Shown here one piece after another: positions 60,984 through 64,000 of a DNA stretch of 64,000 nt; positions within the stretch are counted from its first letter, which is position 1; each line of letters starts with the position of its first letter. The stretch is from a virus, in the IMG/VR virus record IMGVR_UViG_3300033148_006964, positions 62,001-126,000 of that record; one strand, 5' to 3'. The translations under genes were made by a program, and so were the position numbers. Below the pieces are notes generated by a model. The model made no database searches and was not told the origin of the DNA. It saw only the letters and a list, made by a program, of their open reading frames with translations.

Positions 60984-61018
60984 GCAGAAGCCACGGGGCT
61001 TGCCCTGTGGAGTGTCAC
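60930..61018 (+). ncRNA. Predicted omega-RNA region at the right end of the IS
   Basis: Overlaps the end of tnpB. Contains hairpins at 60971-60984 and 60991-61010, followed by GAGTGTCACTAT at the element edge. In TnpB systems the guide lies immediately beyond the right end, so the guide here would start near 61018. The boundaries are approximate. Confidence 0.4.
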
Positions 61019-61057
61019 TATAATAGTTTTTTTCAATTAGCTCCTACCTTTCTATAT

Positions 61058-61204
61058 TTATTTAAGCGTGCGCATATCTTTTGAAAACATTTCACGAAGG
61101 CCTTTTAGTTCTTGAACTCCGCATTCTAAACAATAAACTTCATTGCCTATTCCATAGTGGCCTTCATTTTTTTTAATTTTTCTTTTACATTTTTTGCATA
61201 TCAT
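61058..61204 (-). CDS. Small zinc-ribbon protein (48 aa)
   Basis: ATG at 61204 after AAAAAAGGTATTATT; 48 residues with two C-x-x-C pairs (CKKC near residue 3 and CLEC near 25) and a basic body. Its stop is followed immediately by the second copy of the hydrolase leader. It is one of several tiny zinc-ribbon proteins in this part of the genome. Confidence 0.7.
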   Translation of the reverse strand: MICKKCKRKIKKNEGHYGIGNEVYCLECGVQELKGLREMFSKDMRTLK

Positions 61205-61224
61205 AATAATACCTTTTTTAAAAG

Positions 61225-61596
61225 TTATTTTTTGCTTGTGTCTTCTGTGCCACGCGCTTTACATTTTAGAGGACGATGATTAAGCCAATGTATTGCTTCT
61301 TCAATCTTAGTGATGGCTATTGCATTTTCACGACAAGAAAAGTTACCATTTTGAAAATGCTGAAGACGATCAATTACAATTGCAAGAAGATCTTCCTGAT
61401 AGCAACCATTTGTTTCAAATTCTTTAACGTGGCTTTCATGGAAAGATATCTTGGCAAACTCATCGCCTTCTCCCATTGTTGTACCTTCTGGTTGAGTCGG
61501 TCTTATTTCATATTTATGGCAAGCACCACTCGCGCCAGGTTCGTCTAAACAAACTATTTGTGTAGATTTTTGAGTTCCAATTTTTAATACTCTCAT
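61225..61596 (-). CDS. Acb2/Tad1-like cyclic-nucleotide-sponge candidate
   Basis: Start ATG at 61596 after AAAGGTGGTAAAA (a GTG nine bases earlier is also open). 123 residues. The C-terminal half follows the hairpin-helix pattern of the phage Acb2/Tad1 family: LLAIVIDRLQHFQNG, then FSCRENAIAITKIEEAIHWL, then R-G-T. Acb2 and Tad1 proteins sequester signalling nucleotides used by CBASS and Thoeris defences. The N-terminal 50 residues (with SGACHKYEIRP) match the wider family layout as I remember it. Function is therefore probable but not proved here. Confidence 0.65.
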   Translation of the reverse strand: MRVLKIGTQKSTQIVCLDEPGASGACHKYEIRPTQPEGTTMGEGDEFAKISFHESHVKEFETNGCYQEDLLAIVIDRLQHFQNGNFSCRENAIAITKIEEAIHWLNHRPLKCKARGTEDTSKK

Positions 61597-61667
61597 TTTT
61601 ACCACCTTTGTTATAAAATTTAAAAAATAAAACTTATAAATGAATTTCCTTAAACCGTTTCAAAAAT

Positions 61668-61820
61668 TTAATATCTCCATATTTTATCAAAAATAGTTGA
61701 AATTAATTTAAAATGAGGAGAGCATATATAGCATCCATCGTTTTCTCCACAAGTACACTTTTCTCCAAATAATATAAACATAACAAAGGAGTTAAAACAA
61801 ATTTTAAGTTTTCGTATCAT
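61668..61820 (-). CDS. Small cysteine-rich protein (50 aa)
   Basis: ATG at 61820 after GAGGTAAAAAAA, 50 residues. The protein has a short hydrophobic stretch (FVMFILF) and a cluster of cysteines (KCTCGENDGCYICSPH) resembling a small metal site. Function unknown. Confidence 0.55.
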   Translation of the reverse strand: MIRKLKICFNSFVMFILFGEKCTCGENDGCYICSPHFKLISTIFDKIWRY

Positions 61821-61852
61821 TTTTTTTACCTCATTTTATATAAAATTAATGT

Positions 61853-61884
61853 TAAAAAAAAGGCCGACCTTTAAGACGTCGGCC
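61853..61884 (-). terminator. Strong rho-independent terminator
   Basis: Seven-bp perfect stem GGCCGAC / GTCGGCC with an eight-T run on the minus strand (downstream, TTTTTTTT). It ends the RNA2 transcript. Confidence 0.85.
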
Positions 61885-61885
61885 C

Positions 61886-62172
61886 AATAGCTGTAACTAA
61901 AATTGAAGGTTAAAGTGTTTGAAAAGAGGCAATAGTAAAATTTTGTAGTTCATTTCCCCGCAGGAAATGAGAATTTTACTAAGGCCGGTTTCACACACGA
62001 ATAACCTATCATGTTATCACCACCATCTGTCGAAACAACAGACAATATAACTTACAGCTTAAAAGTACAAACAGGAGGAGTCCAACGGACTAGTGGTTTG
62101 CGTCCCACAAAGTATAGATAATAGGTTCCTATTTGAACATTCCCTATTATATACCTAGACCATCCTCCTGTT
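61886..62172 (-). ncRNA. Structured RNA candidate 2 (about 285 nt)
   Basis: No ORF. Helices: nine-bp outer stem 62071-62079 with 62163-62171 enclosing GUCC/GGAC (62080/62087), GUGG/CCAC (62093/62105) and an eight-bp stem 62118-62125/62143-62150. Next to it are the hairpin at 62027-62041 and a nested hairpin 61934-61980 with an inner CAUUUCC/GGAAAUG. The hairpin at 62027 has the same core (GTCGAAACAAC on +) as one at 42688-42704 next to RNA1. It ends at the terminator 61853-61884. The class is not recognised. Confidence 0.6.
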
Positions 62173-62175
62173 TTG

Positions 62176-62409
62176 TTATTTAAAATTTTGTAATGTAATT
62201 ATAGTTGGCAATGTTTTTTTATTGTTTATACATTCTGCCAAATAGATCTCAGCCTTTATAAAAGATCTGACTTCTTTTAATCTTTCTTTAGGTACACCCC
62301 TAACAATAATTGTAAAATCGTCCTCAATTGTTATTATATCGTTTTTTGTATATTCAAAATCAGGAAACTGAGCTTTTAACATATCAATATATTTGTCTAA
62401 ATCATCCAT
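62176..62409 (-). CDS. Small unknown protein (77 aa)
   Basis: 77 residues; ATG after AAGGAAAAGAT. A compact alpha/beta domain (TIIVRGVPKERLKEV) of the size of a small regulatory or anti-defence protein. Its stop is 4 bases from the end of RNA2. Function unknown. Confidence 0.6.
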   Translation of the reverse strand: MDDLDKYIDMLKAQFPDFEYTKNDIITIEDDFTIIVRGVPKERLKEVRSFIKAEIYLAECINNKKTLPTIITLQNFK

Positions 62410-62421
62410 ATCTTTTCCTTA

Positions 62422-63093
62422 TCAATTCTCAGCTACTACTCCTTTATAAATGTAAATAAGACGTTTATACTCTTTCATAACTGATGTTTTATAATTTCCT
62501 ATATAGTTTTTAGTTTTTTCATTTACTTTTATATTTTTTTTATAATCAGGACCTCCCAAATATCTCCTAACGGCATGGGTAATTTTTGCTTGATGCGTAG
62601 TTTCATTACTAACAACATATCCATCTGAAAAATAAGATAATCCTATTACTAAGTTTAATAAATCATTCCAAAGAGTTTCGTTTTCTACATATTTAATATC
62701 AAGTTTTTTACATACCTCTTCAGCCGTACCTTCTAATATTTGAGCAATTCCTTTAGCTCCTCCTTCTGATTTTAATGTTGTTCTAAAATTAGATTCAATC
62801 CTTATAAGAGCGGCGTATACTTCCCAATCTACTCCCGTTGATTCTGCAAAATCATAAAATATTACACTATAGTATTTACCTTCCCAATGGGATAAACCAT
62901 AGGCAATGTGTAAAGTCTTTTCCATATTAATAATGGTCCGATCCTTTAGCTGATATTCTTTTATCAGTTCTTTACTAATTGCAAGATCAGTCTTAAGTGA
63001 TTTGTATCTTAACGTATAAATTTGATGAAATGCTATCATTCCAATAAAACTTATAAGTATAAAATGCGTTATAAATATTAAAAATTTTCTCAT
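62422..63093 (-). CDS. Lytic transglycosylase (SLT domain), membrane-anchored
   Basis: 223 residues. An N-terminal hydrophobic segment (about 4-25) is followed by a periplasmic-type linker and an SLT domain: catalytic Glu in ALIRIESNF (about 103), then GAKGIAQIL (about 118), then WNDLLNLVIGLSYF. SLT enzymes cleave peptidoglycan with formation of an anhydro end. A signal-anchor type N-terminus suggests export to the periplasm, as in signal-arrest endolysins. It may be the endolysin or an ejection/entry enzyme. Confidence 0.85.
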   Translation of the reverse strand: MRKFLIFITHFILISFIGMIAFHQIYTLRYKSLKTDLAISKELIKEYQLKDRTIINMEKTLHIAYGLSHWEGKYYSVIFYDFAESTGVDWEVYAALIRIESNFRTTLKSEGGAKGIAQILEGTAEEVCKKLDIKYVENETLWNDLLNLVIGLSYFSDGYVVSNETTHQAKITHAVRRYLGGPDYKKNIKVNEKTKNYIGNYKTSVMKEYKRLIYIYKGVVAEN

Positions 63094-63108
63094 ATATATT
63101 CCTTAATT

Positions 63109-63363
63109 TTATATTATTGAAACATCTATTAATTTTTTATCGACATTTAAACTTTCAAGTAAGACAACTATATTTCTTATGGTTTTACAATCAATAAATA
63201 TCTCTGTATTAATATCGATTTCAAAGTTATCTTCTATTTCCATAAAAAGTTCTATCTGATCAAGAGAATCAATACCAAGGTCAGATTCAAGATGACTGTC
63301 CATAATTATTTTTTCTTTTTTAATGGACAGTCTCTCAGATATTATATCAACTAGCTTTAACAT
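63109..63363 (-). CDS. acpP: Acyl carrier protein
   Basis: Start ATG at 63363 after AAGAGAAAATA; a longer frame has an unlikely start. 84 residues, the usual ACP length. The phosphopantetheine site is D-S-L within LGIDSLDQIEL (Ser about residue 37), followed by a helix-2 acidic patch. ACP carries acyl chains in fatty-acid or lipid A/LPS chemistry. A phage-borne ACP together with kdsA points to envelope lipid metabolism. It overlaps the next gene's end by 17 bp. Confidence 0.85.
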   Translation of the reverse strand: MLKLVDIISERLSIKKEKIIMDSHLESDLGIDSLDQIELFMEIEDNFEIDINTEIFIDCKTIRNIVVLLESLNVDKKLIDVSII

Positions 63364-63724
63364 TATTTTCTCTTGGTAACTTAAGCTTATTCCAGACATC
63401 ATCTTCTAAAAAAGCGACTCTTGATTCGCCAATATTATCACCGAATATTTCCTTAGCTGCCTTTTCTTTTATAAGCGCCCATCCCCCTGTACGATATGGA
63501 CTATCTTTATTTGTTCCATTTCTTACTGATATAAAGATAACCCCTTGTTTCATATATTCCTTGCATTTGTCACATGGTTCATAATCAAAAACACATTTTC
63601 TTGGAGCCTCTTCATCATTCTTTAAATGACCAAGTAATAGAACTTCTTTTTTGTCTTCTCCACAAAAAAAACATTTAGGTATAACTGGGTTAAGTCCATG
63701 TTTTTTACTTATTCTTAATGACAT
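63347..63724 (-). CDS. Zinc-finger protein (125 aa)
   Basis: Start ATG at 63724 is preferred; the longer frame starts at 63742. 125 residues with an N-terminal CFFCG and a later CDKC pair (a probable zinc ribbon), then a helical and beta domain (RVAFLEDDVWNKL). Function unknown; it overlaps the ACP gene by 17 bp and the partial gene upstream by 10 bp. Confidence 0.65.
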   Translation of the reverse strand: MSLRISKKHGLNPVIPKCFFCGEDKKEVLLLGHLKNDEEAPRKCVFDYEPCDKCKEYMKQGVIFISVRNGTNKDSPYRTGGWALIKEKAAKEIFGDNIGESRVAFLEDDVWNKLKLPRENNVKAS

Positions 63725-64000
63725 ACTATTCCCCACCCCCAACTTAAAAAGGTACTTATAGTTTTCTTATTACCACCAGTAATCGGTTTATGTTTAATAA
63801 TCATATAACCATTTTCCGTTGCTAATTTACAAAATCTTTTAAAATGAGATTTACTTTTCCATATTGGAAGATCTTTAGTGAGACAAATTTCTAAGTGTCC
63901 TTTTTTAGCATTTACTCTAACGCTATGATCAATATACTTTAAAAACGTTTGATATTCTGCTTCTGTAATTCCAATATCTTTACTTTCAGCAGTATTTGAT
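63715..64000 (-). CDS. Partial unknown gene running off the right edge
   Basis: An open minus-strand frame from 63999 down to the TAA at 63715-63717, with no start inside the window, so the 5' end lies beyond the edge. About 95 codons are visible, alpha/beta, with segments GHLEICLTKDLP and FLSWGWGIVCH at the C-terminus. It overlaps the start of the zinc-finger gene by 10 bases. Function unknown. Confidence 0.7.
   Translation of the reverse strand, partial: SNTAESKDIGITEAEYQTFLKYIDHSVRVNAKKGHLEICLTKDLPIWKSKSHFKRFCKLATENGYMIIKHKPITGGNKKTISTFLSWGWGIVCH

Larger units (their letters stand above)
59424..61020 (+). mobile_element. IS200/IS605-family insertion (TnpA fragment + TnpB)
   Basis: The only plus-strand genes in this part of the window: a Y1 transposase and TnpB in the classic tnpA-tnpB order, 4 bp apart. 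The right end carries hairpins CTTAGT-AA-ACTAAG (60971-60984) and CCACGGGG / CCCTGTGG (60991-61010), the usual omega-RNA/right-end layout. The flanks are a 45-base near-duplicate (59392-59436 and 61018-61062). The exact left boundary is not determinable by eye. Confidence 0.75.

Noticed and set aside
60971-61010. Ordinary rho-independent terminator after tnpB
   Set aside because: No U-run follows; position and hairpin pair fit the IS right end/omega-RNA better.
62071-62171. tRNA-like cloverleaf in RNA2
   Set aside because: It has a nine-bp closing stem and several arms, but no proper anticodon arm or T-arm geometry on either strand.

Overview
The window looks like part of the genome of a large, AT-rich, strictly virulent-looking tailed dsDNA phage (Caudoviricetes, probably a 'huge' phage). 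The evidence is tight, nearly gap-free coding; a block of very long virion/tail genes that ends in a portal-like gene; a replication block; dozens of small unknown genes; phage-style auxiliary metabolism; a lone tRNA; and an IS200/IS605 passenger. A KdsA (Kdo-8-phosphate synthase) gene and a lytic transglycosylase point to a Gram-negative host. No terminase, major capsid, DNA polymerase or RNA polymerase gene was recognised here, so this is only a fraction of the genome. The standard bacterial code fits: TAA, TAG and TGA all end genes, and TTG starts are common.

Layout. Positions 1-27.5 kb are all + strand: virion, tail-fibre and appendage genes, including 1.6-kb-residue and 2.7-kb-residue proteins built from beta-helix modules joined by long polyserine linkers, then small structural genes and the portal-like gene. 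A terminator cluster at 27.5-27.6 kb separates this from the rest, which is almost entirely - strand. 27.6-33.2 kb is a complete ubiquitin-like conjugation operon: two E2-like proteins, a JAMM/JAB peptidase, a ThiF/E1 and a tandem ubiquitin-like protein. 33.3-49 kb is the DNA and RNA transaction block: VRR nuclease, RRM protein, SNF2-like helicase, DnaQ+RecB-type nuclease fusion, Gp3/RDF-like protein, SSB-like protein and a TOPRIM primase fused to an MCM-like AAA+ helicase. It is interrupted at 42.1-42.7 kb by a large structured RNA. 49-64 kb is an accessory zone: NAD salvage (PncA and PncB), KdsA, acyl carrier protein, an Acb2/Tad1-type sponge candidate, a lipoprotein, zinc-ribbon miniproteins, tRNA-Gln(UUG), small RNAs, an IS605 element with an intact TnpB, and a lytic transglycosylase.

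How it works together. Six or seven minus-strand promoters share one architecture: GTTATT, exactly 16 bp, then TATAAC, usually with an upstream TG. One sits directly in front of the ubiquitin-like operon, others in front of the RRM gene and small accessory genes, which suggests one co-regulated set. A different, classical sigma70-type promoter (TTGAAA-17-TATATT) precedes the primase cluster. PncA/PncB with the Acb2/Tad1-like protein form a plausible counter-defence set against NAD-depleting and nucleotide-signalling immunity. The ubiquitin-like operon is the most striking system: it has every component of a bacterial Bil-like conjugation pathway, but it is carried by a phage and has two E2-like paralogues and a two-module modifier whose modules both end in TKGN.
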